A stretch of DNA of 64,000 bases, from assembly GCA_017547585.1 (NCBI GenBank), contig JAFYPH010000061.1:62001-126000 (forward strand), read 5' to 3'. This DNA is from Bacteroidaceae bacterium (GTDB lineage Bacteria; Bacteroidota; Bacteroidia; Bacteroidales; Bacteroidaceae). The first letter of the stretch is position 1; each line of letters starts with the position of its first letter. Both the position numbers and the translations under genes were made by a program. Positions 17,376 to 26,446 of the stretch are shown piece after piece. The notes beneath the pieces were generated by a model. It searched no databases, was not told the DNA's origin, and worked only from the letters and a program-made list of their open reading frames with translations.

Positions 17376-17999
17376 ATGAAAAAGTTTTTAAAAATTCTGT
17401 TGGTGGCGACAATCGCCATTTTCTCGCTAGGTAGTTGCAGCATAAGTTCGGGAAACGAAAATATAAGCGATACAGCATTCTCTACCTTCTTGGATGAGAA
17501 TACAAGATATCTAATATTAGAAAAAATGCTCAGTGCCGAAGAGGATGCAAGAGAGTACAACTATGCGATTTTAAGAAAAGTCACAAATGAGGAATTTCTC
17601 TTTGCAGTATTGCTCTCAGTCTTAAGTTTCACACTCATTATTACCATTGTATTCATGTGTTTGAGAGCACGTAACCGCAATATGCAACGCGGATACGACA
17701 TTGTAAACAAGATTCTCGAAAAGAACAATTACGTACTCGACGAAAAGATGAATGCCGAGTTTATAAAGTCGCTGATGCCCTACAACCAAAAGAAAAAGAA
17801 AACTCCATACGTTGCCGATGCAACCACCCTCGCCGTAGGCCTTTCATTGGTGGCACTAATCTTTTCGGAGGATTTCAAAGATACGGGCCTCGTGGGAATC
17901 GGCTTTATAATTCTGCTCATCGGCGCGGCACGTCTGATTACTCACATTGTGCTCGCGAAGAGAGAGAAAAAAGAGAACGACAATAAAGAGCTGCAATAG
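17376..17999 (+). CDS. Small lipoprotein-signal membrane protein of an ECF sigma cassette
   Basis: A 207-residue protein with an N-terminal signal and lipobox-like SLGSC (Cys 21). An extracellular helical region of about 50 residues follows, then a membrane segment near 75-95 (FAVLLSVLSFTLIITIVFMC), a cytoplasmic Lys-rich part, and two further hydrophobic segments near 150-165 and 170-190. It resembles the DUF6249-like proteins that precede sigma genes in Bacteroidales. Its stop codon overlaps the next start by one base, so the two are translationally coupled. A sensory or anti-sigma accessory role is inferred from context only. Confidence 0.75.
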   Translation: MKKFLKILLVATIAIFSLGSCSISSGNENISDTAFSTFLDENTRYLILEKMLSAEEDAREYNYAILRKVTNEEFLFAVLLSVLSFTLIITIVFMCLRARNRNMQRGYDIVNKILEKNNYVLDEKMNAEFIKSLMPYNQKKKKTPYVADATTLAVGLSLVALIFSEDFKDTGLVGIGFIILLIGAARLITHIVLAKREKKENDNKELQ

Positions 18000-18535
18000 T
18001 GAGCCGTCCCGACGAAATATTATGGATTTCACGGGTGGTGCTGTTCGACGACCGTCGCGCATTCGGCAAGCTGATGCAAAGGTACCATGGACGCATACGC
18101 CGCTACCTTTTCACACTGACAGGCGACGAAGCCACGAGCGACGACCTTGCGCAGACAACCTTCATACGCGCATGGCAGGGACTCGAAAGTTTCAAGCAGC
18201 TGTCGTCGTTCTCTACGTGGCTTTTCCGCATCGCCTACACCACCTACTGCAACCATCTGGCACAGATGAGGAACAGCGTCGTCACCGACCTTTCCGAAGC
18301 TGCCACCGAGGTTGCCGACGAGTCGCCACCCGAGAATGAACGGATAGAATCGCTGCGGCAGGCAGTGGCCCGGCTGGGCGAGGGCGAGAGAAACTGCATC
18401 ACCCTATTCTATCTTGAAGAAAAGTCCATCGGCGACATTGAGAAGATTACCGGATACAAGCAGGGAACAATAAAGTCGCATCTGTCGCGCGGCCGAGAGC
18501 ACCTGCGGGAGTTTTTAAACAAAAAAGATGAGTAA
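17999..18535 (+). CDS. ECF-type RNA polymerase sigma factor
   Basis: A 178-residue sigma-70 family protein of group 4. Region 2 spans about residues 15-85, with the core-binding and -10 recognition segment DEATSDDLAQTTFIRAWQGL then FSTWLFRIAYTTYCNHL. Region 4 spans about 115-170, with a helix-turn-helix in IGDIEKITGYKQGTIKSHLSRGREHL. It starts with GTG at 17999, overlapping the previous stop by one base. It probably directs its own operon from the ECF-like promoter at 17308-17336. The third gene, overlapping its 3' end by eight bases, is a likely membrane anti-sigma partner. Confidence 0.92.
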   Translation: MSRPDEILWISRVVLFDDRRAFGKLMQRYHGRIRRYLFTLTGDEATSDDLAQTTFIRAWQGLESFKQLSSFSTWLFRIAYTTYCNHLAQMRNSVVTDLSEAATEVADESPPENERIESLRQAVARLGEGERNCITLFYLEEKSIGDIEKITGYKQGTIKSHLSRGREHLREFLNKKDE

Positions 18536-18887
18536 CATGAGAAAAGAGGATAAAGAGATTAAAAGAGCATTGCAGCAGCTTTACACAATGCCCGACGAGA
18601 GGCAGTTTGTAGAGAGGACACTGCAGTGTCTGCCCCGACGCAGACAGAAGCGCACGAAGCTGATTCTCGGGAATGTTGCCATCTGGGGCAGCGTGATTAC
18701 GCTGGCAGTAATCTTCCACAAAGAGATTTTCCATCTGGTAGAGAGCATCGTGCAGAATGTTGCCCTGTGTACAATGCCCGGAAAAGAGCCGATTATTGCG
18801 CTATTCATCTGTGCAGCGGTAATTGCCGCAGCCACCGCGCAGAGCTTCGAACTTTTGGACGACTATTATAGTTTGCCCGAGGAATAA
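18528..18887 (+). CDS. Small membrane protein, probable anti-sigma partner
   Basis: A 119-residue protein. An N-terminal soluble helical part of about 40 residues contains MPDERQFVERTLQCLPRRRQKR. Two membrane segments follow, about residues 45-62 and 85-105. This short soluble domain plus helices, overlapping the 3' end of the sigma gene by eight bases, is the usual form of small anti-sigma factors in Bacteroidales (DUF5056-like). No zinc-binding anti-sigma motif is present, so the assignment rests on gene context and topology. A bidirectional terminator follows. Confidence 0.72.
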   Translation: MSNMRKEDKEIKRALQQLYTMPDERQFVERTLQCLPRRRQKRTKLILGNVAIWGSVITLAVIFHKEIFHLVESIVQNVALCTMPGKEPIIALFICAAVIAAATAQSFELLDDYYSLPEE

Positions 18888-18903
18888 TTTTCTGTAAGAC
18901 TAA

Positions 18904-18935
18904 AAAAAATGGTTGCCCGCTGGCAACCATTTTTT
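18904..18935. terminator. Bidirectional terminator between sigma cassette and DUF349 gene
   Basis: A perfect 14-base inverted repeat (18904-18917 with 18922-18935) around a CGCT loop, with six As and six Ts at the ends, lies between convergent stop codons at 18887 and 18954. Confidence 0.9.
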
Positions 18936-18953
18936 ACTTATATATAAGGAATC

Positions 18954-20837
18954 TTATTTCTCCATCTCCTCCTCGACGAGGCGAATCTTCTTGAGGATGA
19001 CCTCGGCGTCGGCTTTCAGCTTCTCTACCTTCTGATGCATCACATCCACAAGGCTCGCACCCTTCTTGTTCGATGCGCTCAGGAATCCGAGGTTATTCTC
19101 GTAGGTCTTGATCTCGGTCTTCATAGCCTCATACTGACGGATGAGGCGCTCGCGCTCGCGATTGAGGTTGTCGCCGCTCTTGGCAATGTTGCTGCGGAAC
19201 TCCGAGAGTTTGCGCTCGTTGGCGCTTATCTGCAATCTCTCGTAGATAGCGTCGAGTGTCTGCTTGTACTCTTTGTAGAGCTTGTCCTTGTCTTTGAAGG
19301 GAACGTGGCCCACCTTGTTCCACTCTTTTGTGAGGGAAGCAACCTTTGACTCTTGCTCCTCGGCAGCAGCCGACGCGTCAATAGCCTTGAGGGCTGCGAT
19401 AATCTCGCGTTTCTGCTTGAGGTTTTCGAGCTCTACGCTGCGCTGCGAAGATGTTGCCTTGTTGCGACGCTCGAAGAAGTAGTCGCACGCACCGATGAAG
19501 CGTTTCCACAATGAGTCGGAGTATTTCTGGGGAATGGCACCGATGCTTCTCCACTCTTTCTGCAATGCAGAGAGCTTTTCGGCTGTCTCTTTCCAATCCT
19601 CGCTATCCTTGAGCTGCTCGGCAGCCTCGCACAACTGACGTTTGTGCTCGAGGTTGTCGGCAAGCGAAGCCTTTACATTCTTGAAGAAGTCGCTCTTGCG
19701 GCTGAAGAACTCGTCGCACGCTGCACGGAAACGCTCGAAGATTTTCAAGTTCATCTTCTGCGGCGCAAAGCCAATCTCCTTCCATTTTACCTGAAGGTCG
19801 AGCACCTCTTGAGTCTTGTCGTTCCACGCCTGATAGCTTGTAAGCTCGTCAAATGCAATCTGCTCGATAGCCTCGCAAATGGCAGTCTTCTTCTCGAGAT
19901 TCTCGCGTTCTTTATCCTTTTTCTCCTCGAAATGAGCCTGATGGCGTTTGTTGATGGCAGTCGAAGCGGCCTTGAAACGCGCCCAGATGCTCTCGCGAAG
20001 TTCGGGAGAGACGGGGCCTGCATCGCGGAACTCTGCGTGCAGCTGCTGCAACTGACGCGACGCAGAAACAATATCTTTTTCAATGAGAAGAGCCTCGGCA
20101 GCATCGCAAATTCTGCTCTTAATTTCGAGATTCTTCTTAAAGTCATATTCACGGAACTCGATGTTCAGCTTCAGCATGTCGTAGAACTGCTCCACAAGCT
20201 GCTGATACTGTTTCCACAGGTCGTTAACCTTCTCCTGAGGAACATTCTTTATCTCTTTCCAGCGTGTCTGCAAAGCCTTGAAGTCGTTCACGGCGGGAGC
20301 GCCCTGCTCGGCCTTTGCAACCATCTCTTTGAGCTCTTCGATAACAGCCAATTTAGCCTCGTAGTTAGCCTGCTGCTCGGCAGCCTGCTGCTGCAGCCAT
20401 GCGCTGCGCTTCTCTTTGATGACGTTCATCGCCTCCTTGAAGTCTGCCTCGAGGGCATCGTTCTCGGGGATGAAGACAGCAGCGTCGCCACCCTCGGCCA
20501 CAAAATCCTTGCGGGCCGCGTCAATCTCTATGCTTCTGAGTTTGTAGAACTGTACTTTCAGCTGCTCCACCTCGCTCTTGCAGTTGAGTGCATCGTTGCT
20601 GCCTGCAATAGCCTGCAGACGCTCCACAATTTCGCCGCGTGTCACCTGCTTGACCGCAGCAGCGACCTCAGACGCACACTCGTCCGAAACGGGACTTTCT
20701 GTTACCTCACTTGTTGCCTCGGCTGTCTCTGTAACAACTGCAACTTCTTCATTCGTAGCGGCATTAACTGCCTGTTCAGCGGTACTCGCGATGTTCTGCT
20801 CTTCGAGCATTGCATCCGGTTTCAATGTTTCACTCAT
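18954..20837 (-). CDS. DUF349 repeat protein
   Basis: A 627-residue, highly charged, largely helical protein. After an acidic Ala/Glu/Val-rich N-terminus of about 70 residues it contains at least five DUF349 repeats. These are recognisable by recurring W-containing cores such as LQTRWKEIKNVPQEKVNDLWKQ, LQVKWKEIGFAPQKMN, LQKEWRSIGAIPQKYSDSLW and LTKEWNKVGHVPFKDKDKLY. The C-terminus is a coiled coil. No enzyme motif is seen. DUF349 proteins are common in Bacteroidota and Actinobacteria and are of unknown function. The upstream 150 bases are AT-rich with several TAnnTTTG-like boxes on the minus strand (20893-20900 and 20931-20938). Confidence 0.9.
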   Translation of the reverse strand: MSETLKPDAMLEEQNIASTAEQAVNAATNEEVAVVTETAEATSEVTESPVSDECASEVAAAVKQVTRGEIVERLQAIAGSNDALNCKSEVEQLKVQFYKLRSIEIDAARKDFVAEGGDAAVFIPENDALEADFKEAMNVIKEKRSAWLQQQAAEQQANYEAKLAVIEELKEMVAKAEQGAPAVNDFKALQTRWKEIKNVPQEKVNDLWKQYQQLVEQFYDMLKLNIEFREYDFKKNLEIKSRICDAAEALLIEKDIVSASRQLQQLHAEFRDAGPVSPELRESIWARFKAASTAINKRHQAHFEEKKDKERENLEKKTAICEAIEQIAFDELTSYQAWNDKTQEVLDLQVKWKEIGFAPQKMNLKIFERFRAACDEFFSRKSDFFKNVKASLADNLEHKRQLCEAAEQLKDSEDWKETAEKLSALQKEWRSIGAIPQKYSDSLWKRFIGACDYFFERRNKATSSQRSVELENLKQKREIIAALKAIDASAAAEEQESKVASLTKEWNKVGHVPFKDKDKLYKEYKQTLDAIYERLQISANERKLSEFRSNIAKSGDNLNRERERLIRQYEAMKTEIKTYENNLGFLSASNKKGASLVDVMHQKVEKLKADAEVILKKIRLVEEEMEK

Positions 20838-20988
20838 CTGCTTAATATTTTATAATATTTGTTGCGAAGATAATTTATATAGTTTATATAAACAAATGTA
20901 AACTAGCTAAATTGTTCCGCAAATTGGTGACAAATATAATAAACTGTTTTTTAAATATACAATATTGGGCACTTATTTTTAAAAATGC

Positions 20989-22341
20989 CTAGAACATAAG
21001 GTCGCTCAATAGCTTGGCAATTATCATATAGAATGTCATTCCGCTGAGGTCGTTCACAATCTGTATGAAGGGGCCGGTGGCAACTGCGGGGTTTATGTTC
21101 ATGCGTTCGAGCACCATGGGGATAAGCGTTCCGAACGCCGAGGCGAACATTATTACCACAAAGAGGCTCAAAGGCACGGCAAGCGTCACAATGTCCAGCG
21201 GGTCGTACACAAAGAAGTTGTAGACGTAGACAATGAGCGAGAGGATGGTGGCATTGATAATGGCAACCAAAAGCTCTTTCATTATGTGCTTGAACATGTG
21301 GCTCGAGTCGAGAGAATTGTTTGCCAATCCCTGAACGGCGATTGCCGATGACTGCACACCCACGTTTCCTCCCATTCCCGCAAGCAGAGGGATGAAAAGT
21401 GCCATTTCGGGGTGGCTGCCGAGAGTGGTCGTGAAGTTGTTGAGCAGCATCGAAGAGCCGATTCCTCCGAGCATTCCTATGAGCAGCCAGGGGAGGCGCG
21501 CCGTTGTCTGCATAAAGACAGTATCGTTCGTCTCGATGTCCTTGGCGATACCCGCAGTCAGCTGATACTCATGCTCATTCTGCTCACGAATCTCGTCCAT
21601 GATGTCGTCGACGGTAATCTGTCCCAGCAGGCGGTTGATTTTGTCGACTACGGGGATTGCCACAAGGTTGTACTTTTCGATGAGCATTGCAACCTCGTCG
21701 GTGGGAGTGTCAACGTCGACACTGACAACGTCGCGGTTCATCACATGCTTCACCTTCACCACCGAGGGGCTGGTAACCATCTTCTTCAGCGGGAAGATTC
21801 CACACAGACGCTCGTCGTCGTCCACTACATATATATAATAGATATCATCGAGATCCTCGGCCTGACGGCGCATCTCTTTGAGACACTCGGGCATACTCCA
21901 ATTCTCGTTCACGACAACCATTTCGGTACTCATAAGACCACCGGCGGTATCTTCGTCGTACTGCAAGAGGTCGACAATGTCGCCCGCCTGCTCAATGTCC
22001 TTGATGTGCGAGAGAATCTCTTCCTGTTTCTCTTCGTCCATGTCACGGATAATCTCAACGGCGTCGTCGGTATCCATGTAATTGACGAAACGCTTGGCGA
22101 CAACCTCGGAGGGAAGATCCTCGAGAAGGTCGTTACGCAGGTCCTCGTCCATTTCGGTGAGGGCATCGGCCGCCTTCTCGTTGTCAAGCTGGCGGTAGAG
22201 GAAACGCGCCTCTTCCTCGTTCAGTTCATCACAGAGCTCGGCAATGTCGGCAGGGTGCATCTTGCTGAGCTTCTCCTGCAACAGCACCGACGCTTTTTCC
22301 TCAATAAGTTCCTTTATATTATGTACAAATTCGTTTGTCAT
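20989..22341 (-). CDS. mgtE: Magnesium transporter MgtE
   Basis: A 450-residue Mg2+ channel/transporter. The MgtE N-domain (about residues 20-130) holds the motif MHPADIAELCDELNEEEA and acidic super-helix repeats. Two CBS domains follow (about 135-255), with the linking DEDTAGGLMSTEMVVVNE segment. A C-terminal membrane domain of five helices contains the pore motif GGNVGVQSSAIAVQGLA and the acidic end of the last helix, DLSGMTFYMIIAKLL. Cytosolic domains close the pore when Mg2+ is high. It starts 11 bases after rsmA on the same strand, suggesting co-transcription. Confidence 0.95.
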   Translation of the reverse strand: MTNEFVHNIKELIEEKASVLLQEKLSKMHPADIAELCDELNEEEARFLYRQLDNEKAADALTEMDEDLRNDLLEDLPSEVVAKRFVNYMDTDDAVEIIRDMDEEKQEEILSHIKDIEQAGDIVDLLQYDEDTAGGLMSTEMVVVNENWSMPECLKEMRRQAEDLDDIYYIYVVDDDERLCGIFPLKKMVTSPSVVKVKHVMNRDVVSVDVDTPTDEVAMLIEKYNLVAIPVVDKINRLLGQITVDDIMDEIREQNEHEYQLTAGIAKDIETNDTVFMQTTARLPWLLIGMLGGIGSSMLLNNFTTTLGSHPEMALFIPLLAGMGGNVGVQSSAIAVQGLANNSLDSSHMFKHIMKELLVAIINATILSLIVYVYNFFVYDPLDIVTLAVPLSLFVVIMFASAFGTLIPMVLERMNINPAVATGPFIQIVNDLSGMTFYMIIAKLLSDLMF

Positions 22342-22352
22342 AATCGTTTCTG

Positions 22353-23147
22353 TTATTCGCGAGAGATTTCGCGCTGTACCTGTATTGTAAGTTCAATAAA
22401 CTCGTCTATCGACAGCTGTTCGGGGCGTTTGTCGAGTATGGGATTGGAAAGTATGGGCGACCCTTTCTCGACAATATTCTGAATGGAGTTACGCATCTTT
22501 TTGCGTCGCTGGTTGAAGGTAGACTTCACGATTGTGCGGAAAAGTTTCTCGTCGCAAGGCAACGACGTGCGGCTGTTGCGACGCATGAGCACCACCGCGC
22601 TCTTCACCTTGGGCGGGGGAGAGAATACGTGCTCCGACACTGTGAAAAGATACTCGACGTCGTACCACAGCTGCACGAGGATGCTGAGAATGCCGTAGGC
22701 CTTGCTGCCGGGAGCCGCCGCCAGACGCTCGCCCACCTCTTTCTGTATCATTCCGCTGCACACGGGGATGTACTCTTTGTAGTCGAGCATCTTGAAGAAT
22801 ATCTGACTCGAAATATTATAAGGGTAGTTACCTATGAGCATAAATTCACCGCCTTCCCACAGACGCTCGAGGTGCATTTTTAGAAAGTCGTCGGGGATTA
22901 TATTGTCGTCGCCCAGCTGCGGCAGATTCTTGCGCAGATAGTCGACCGACTCTTCGTCAATCTCGACCACCTTCAGGCGACGCTTCTTTTCGAGGAGCAT
23001 GCGGGTGAGCACTCCCATGCCCGGGCCCACCTCCAATATAGGCAGTTCGGGAGCAACGTCCACCGTGTCGGCAATATTCTGTGCAACCGTCAGGTCTACC
23101 AGAAAATGTTGTCCCAATCTCTTTTTTGCAGTAACTGTTTTTGCCAT
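22353..23147 (-). CDS. rsmA: 16S rRNA dimethyladenosine transferase
   Basis: A 264-residue KsgA/RsmA methyltransferase that dimethylates two adjacent adenines near the 3' end of 16S rRNA during 30S assembly. Motifs visible are the start KKRLGQHFL, SAM motif I ILEVGPGMGVLT (about residues 37-48), the acidic VVEIDEESV, and the catalytic GNYPYNISS (N107-Y110, the NLPY position). A C-terminal RQRRKKMRNSI-like basic segment follows. The ATG at 23147 is chosen because it gives the normal family length and N-terminus; the longer open frame upstream crosses the promoter. It precedes mgtE by 11 bases. Confidence 0.95.
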   Translation of the reverse strand: MAKTVTAKKRLGQHFLVDLTVAQNIADTVDVAPELPILEVGPGMGVLTRMLLEKKRRLKVVEIDEESVDYLRKNLPQLGDDNIIPDDFLKMHLERLWEGGEFMLIGNYPYNISSQIFFKMLDYKEYIPVCSGMIQKEVGERLAAAPGSKAYGILSILVQLWYDVEYLFTVSEHVFSPPPKVKSAVVLMRRNSRTSLPCDEKLFRTIVKSTFNQRRKKMRNSIQNIVEKGSPILSNPILDKRPEQLSIDEFIELTIQVQREISRE

Positions 23148-23215
23148 TTTTTTAACCTTGAAACATTTTTTATTTAAAAAAACAGAATTTTTAGGTGCTG
23201 TTTGCAAGTTATGGT

Positions 23216-23223
23216 TATCTTTG
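23216..23223 (+). promoter_or_regulatory. Candidate -7 element toward the flippase-like gene
   Basis: TATCTTTG, the commonest Bacteroidota -7 box, lies about 105 bases before the GTG start at 23329. A TTTG is present at 23201-23204 but only 11 bases away, so the -33 element is unclear. Confidence 0.4.
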
Positions 23224-23237
23224 CAACCATTAGGTCG

Positions 23238-23245
23238 CAAAGTTA
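23238..23245 (-). promoter_or_regulatory. Candidate -7 element for rsmA-mgtE
   Basis: TAACTTTG on the minus strand lies about 90 bases before the rsmA ATG. It faces away from the plus-strand box at 23216-23223 and the two are only 14 bases apart. As the transcripts would overlap divergently, one of the two may be inactive. Confidence 0.35.
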
Positions 23246-23328
23246 AAAAAATTTCTTTGTAATTCTAATTTTAACCGAGACTTTACATTGCAACAAACGA
23301 GAATTTCAAAAAAAGTATCATAAATAGG

Positions 23329-24309
23329 GTGAAAAAGATTTTAAATCTCATATTAAAGACGCTGCTCCCGATAGCATTGGGCGCTGTTATCCTGTGGTGG
23401 ATATACAGGGACTTCGACTTCTCGCAGGTGTCGGCGGTGGTGTGCAATGAGATGAATCTTTGGTGGTTCGCGCTCTCGACGATTTTCGGAGTGCTGAGCC
23501 ATATGGTGCGAGGATGGCGATGGCTGCTGACGCTGGAGCCGTTGGGTTACAGGCCCAGCACCGCCAACTGCGTTTATGCTATTTTCATCGCCTATGGTGC
23601 GAATCTTGTTGTTCCGCGTGTGGGAGAGGTGTCACGTTGCGCTGTTCTCGACCGCTGCGACGGCGTTCCGTTCGTGCAGTCGCTGGGCACCGTTGTTGCC
23701 GAGAGACTCATTGACACTGTAATGGTGCTGACGCTGGTTGTTGCTGCCCTTGCCATGCAATGGAAGATTTTCTACACTTTCTTTGTAGAGGCTGGCGGAG
23801 GAGCAGGCAGCACGCAGATATTCTCGTCGATAACCAACATTGCAATTACCATTGCGTCGGCAGCTGCAATAGTTACTCTCGGCTATTTTATAATAAGGAA
23901 GATGGCGCTGCTTGCAAAGATAAAATCAATCCTGCTCAGATTCTGGGAGGGAATGGCCGCATTAGGAAAAATGAAGAATTTTAAACTCTTTTTCATCGAG
24001 ACGGTCGCCATTTGGTTTTGTTATTTCATGCAGTTCTACCTGTGTTTCTTCTGTTTCCCCTTCAGCAGCGGGCTGTCGATGGCAGCGGGACTTCTGCTGT
24101 TCGTGGCGGGCAGTGTGGCGGTGGTTGTCCCCACCCCCAACGGCGCGGGCCCGTGGCACTTTGCAATCATCAGCATGATGGTGCTCTACGGTGTCAGCCA
24201 GAGTGACGCAGGAATGTTCGCACTCATTGTCCACACGTCGCAGACGGCGCTTGTGGCCATCCTGGGCGTAATAGGACTGATGATGGTAAAAAAGAAAAGA
24301 ATTGTTTAA
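23329..24309 (+). CDS. Flippase-like membrane protein (lysylphosphatidylglycerol synthase TM region family)
   Basis: A 326-residue inner-membrane protein with about eight hydrophobic helices of the UPF0104/AglD2 type (PF03706). Recognisable parts are LWWFALSTIFGVLSHMVRGWRW, the loop AYGANLVVPRVGEVSRCAVLDR with the conserved PxRxGE-like motif, the segment GTVVAERLIDTVMVL, and a late VPTPNGAGPWHFAIISMM. Family members are proposed to flip lipids or lipid-linked sugars; no soluble lysyl-transferase domain is attached here. It starts with GTG at 23329, and the short distance to pepD (27 bases) suggests co-transcription. Confidence 0.85.
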   Translation: MKKILNLILKTLLPIALGAVILWWIYRDFDFSQVSAVVCNEMNLWWFALSTIFGVLSHMVRGWRWLLTLEPLGYRPSTANCVYAIFIAYGANLVVPRVGEVSRCAVLDRCDGVPFVQSLGTVVAERLIDTVMVLTLVVAALAMQWKIFYTFFVEAGGGAGSTQIFSSITNIAITIASAAAIVTLGYFIIRKMALLAKIKSILLRFWEGMAALGKMKNFKLFFIETVAIWFCYFMQFYLCFFCFPFSSGLSMAAGLLLFVAGSVAVVVPTPNGAGPWHFAIISMMVLYGVSQSDAGMFALIVHTSQTALVAILGVIGLMMVKKKRIV

Positions 24310-24336
24310 CAGAATATTAATATAAATATAAGTACT

Positions 24337-25797
24337 ATGGCACTTACAATCAAAGACTTGTCACCGCGCGAGGTGTGGAAGCACTTCGAGGCTCTTACAC
24401 AGGTACCCCGCCCCTCGGGACACCTTGAAAAAATACAGAAATTCCTGCTCGATTTCGGCAAAAGCATAAACGTCGAGACATGGCAGGACGAGGCAGGCAA
24501 CATCATCATGCGCAAGCCCGCTACCCCCGGACTCGAGAACCGCAAGGGAATCATCCTTCAGGCACATATGGACATGGTGCCCCAGAAGACTCCCGAGAGC
24601 ACTCACGACTTCGAGAACGACCCCATAAAGACTATCGTCAAGGGCGACTGGCTCTATGCTGACGACACTACTTTGGGCGCCGACAACGGCCTTGGCGTTG
24701 CAGCCATCATGGCTATCTTCGAGGACAACACCCTGACACACGGTCCTTTGGAGGCTCTCATCACAGCCGACGAAGAGACAGGAATGTTCGGTGCATTCGG
24801 CCTCAAGGGCGGCGAGCTTCAGGGCGAGCTTCTGCTGAACCTCGACTCGGAAGAGGAGGGCGTTCTTTACATTGGTTGCGCCGGCGGAGCAAACATCACC
24901 GCATCTATGGAGTTCATGGAGGTTGAGCCTTGCGACGAGGACGACGCTGCCGTGAAAGTTACTCTCAAAGGATTGCGCGGCGGTCACTCGGGCCTCGAGA
25001 TTAACGAAGGTCGCGGAAACGCCAACAAGCTGATGGCACGTTTCGTGCGCGAGGCAATGGACGAGTGCGCAGTGAGCCTTTCATCGTGGAACGGCGGTAA
25101 CATGCGCAACGCAATTCCCGCAAGCTGCGAGGTTGTCCTGACATTGGGCAGCGAGGCAGTTGAGGAGGTAAAAGAGATTGCTGCGAAATACGAGGCACTC
25201 TTCAACGCAGAGTTTGCAACCATCGAGGAGGGAATCACAATGACAGTAGAGAGCGTGGAAATGCCCGAGACTGTTGTTCCCGAGGAGATTCAGGAGAATC
25301 TTATCGACGTTATTCTCGCTTGCCACAATGGAGTGTTGCGTTTCATCCCCACAATCCCCGACACTGTGGAGACATCGAGCAACCTTGCAATCGTTAACAT
25401 CAACGAGGGCGAGGCCGAAATTAGAATTCTCGCACGCAGCTCTTGCGACAGCATGAAGGAGAATCTTGTGCTTCAGCTTTCAAGCTGCTTCGCAATGGCA
25501 GGCATGAAGGTAGAGGTTTCGGGCAGCTATAGTGGCTGGCAGCCTAATGTAAACTCTCCTTTGCTTGGTGCATTGAAGAGCGCATACAAAGATATGTTCG
25601 ACAAAGAGCCCGACGTACGCGTAATTCACGCAGGTCTCGAGTGCGGAATCATTTCTACAAACTATCCGGGCATGGACATGGTGTCATTCGGCCCCACATT
25701 GATGTCGCCCCACTCTCCCACAGAGCGCGCCTACATCCCCACAGTAGAAATGTTCTATTCGCTTGTAAAAGCATTGGTAGTAAACGGAGTTTTATAA
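24337..25797 (+). CDS. pepD: Aminoacyl-histidine dipeptidase (cytosol non-specific dipeptidase)
   Basis: A 486-residue M20-family zinc peptidase that hydrolyses dipeptides such as Xaa-His in the cytosol. The start, MALTIKDLSPREVWKHFEAL followed by QVPRPSGH, is characteristic of PepD. Metal-binding residues are visible as H77 and D79 in LQAHMDMVPQ, D116 in TLGADNGLGV, and the EE pair at 146-147 in TADEETGMFGA. The C-terminal HAGLECGI segment holds the last metal ligand region. Length agrees with E. coli PepD (485). No signal peptide. Confidence 0.95.
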   Translation: MALTIKDLSPREVWKHFEALTQVPRPSGHLEKIQKFLLDFGKSINVETWQDEAGNIIMRKPATPGLENRKGIILQAHMDMVPQKTPESTHDFENDPIKTIVKGDWLYADDTTLGADNGLGVAAIMAIFEDNTLTHGPLEALITADEETGMFGAFGLKGGELQGELLLNLDSEEEGVLYIGCAGGANITASMEFMEVEPCDEDDAAVKVTLKGLRGGHSGLEINEGRGNANKLMARFVREAMDECAVSLSSWNGGNMRNAIPASCEVVLTLGSEAVEEVKEIAAKYEALFNAEFATIEEGITMTVESVEMPETVVPEEIQENLIDVILACHNGVLRFIPTIPDTVETSSNLAIVNINEGEAEIRILARSSCDSMKENLVLQLSSCFAMAGMKVEVSGSYSGWQPNVNSPLLGALKSAYKDMFDKEPDVRVIHAGLECGIISTNYPGMDMVSFGPTLMSPHSPTERAYIPTVEMFYSLVKALVVNGVL

Positions 25798-25833
25798 ACA
25801 CACTATAGTATTAACCTAAAAAAATGTATTACT

Positions 25834-26376
25834 ATGAAAAAGAATTTTAAACTTGTTGCAGTGTTGTTGTCAATGTCATTGATGTTATCATCATGCATCG
25901 GTTCTTTTAACCTCACAAACAAGGTAAAAGACTGGAACGAGGGTCTCGGCAACAAATTCGTTAACGAGCTTGTATTCATCGGAATGCACATTATCCCCGT
26001 GTATCCTTTGACATTGATGGCTGACGGTATTGTACTCAACACTATCGAGTTCTGGACAGGAAGTTCGGCTATTTCTAAGAAAGAGAATGGCACAAAGATT
26101 GTAAAGAACCAGAAGGGCGAGGACGTAGCTGTAACATCTTGCGCAGACGGTTATGTAATCTCTAACGGTGCCGAGGAGTTGAAACTTCAGTTCAACGAGG
26201 CTGACAACAGCTGGAGCGTTGCATGCAACGGCGAGGTTACAAAGCTCGTTACCATCGACGCAGCCAACAACAAGGCAGAGCTTCATCTTGACGTGCCCAT
26301 GAGCGTAGAGCTCACAGCAGAGGGCATGGATGCTGCACGCCGCGCAATCTCTGAGAACTGCTTCGCAGCGAAATAA
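25834..26376 (+). CDS. DUF3332 lipoprotein
   Basis: A 180-residue lipoprotein with lipobox MLSSC (Cys 21). The next part, GSFNLTNKVKDWNEGLGNKF then VNELVFIGMHIIPVYPLTL, followed by DGIVLNTIEFWTGS, is the DUF3332 signature. The rest is a beta-rich domain of unknown function. It is 37 bases after pepD but its codon use and exported nature suggest a separate role. An 18-pair inverted repeat acting as a terminator follows at 26393-26430. Confidence 0.87.
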   Translation: MKKNFKLVAVLLSMSLMLSSCIGSFNLTNKVKDWNEGLGNKFVNELVFIGMHIIPVYPLTLMADGIVLNTIEFWTGSSAISKKENGTKIVKNQKGEDVAVTSCADGYVISNGAEELKLQFNEADNSWSVACNGEVTKLVTIDAANNKAELHLDVPMSVELTAEGMDAARRAISENCFAAK

Positions 26377-26392
26377 GAGACACATTTAAATT

Positions 26393-26430
26393 AAAAGGTA
26401 ATTTTCGGACTTGTCCGAAAATTACCTTTT
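26393..26430 (+). terminator. Long perfect inverted repeat, terminator after the DUF3332 gene
   Basis: Eighteen bases (26393-26410) are mirrored exactly by 26413-26430 with only two bases between, giving a long stem with an A-rich start and a TTTT end. It ends just 16 bases before the next ATG at 26447, so it may also control the GH5 gene. Confidence 0.8.
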
Positions 26431-26446
26431 ATCATTTTCAACCACC

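Noticed and set aside
19644..20855. A 403-codon plus-strand frame opposite the DUF349 gene
   Set aside because: Leu/Cys/His-rich antisense shadow of the charged DUF349 repeats; no start signal or promoter.
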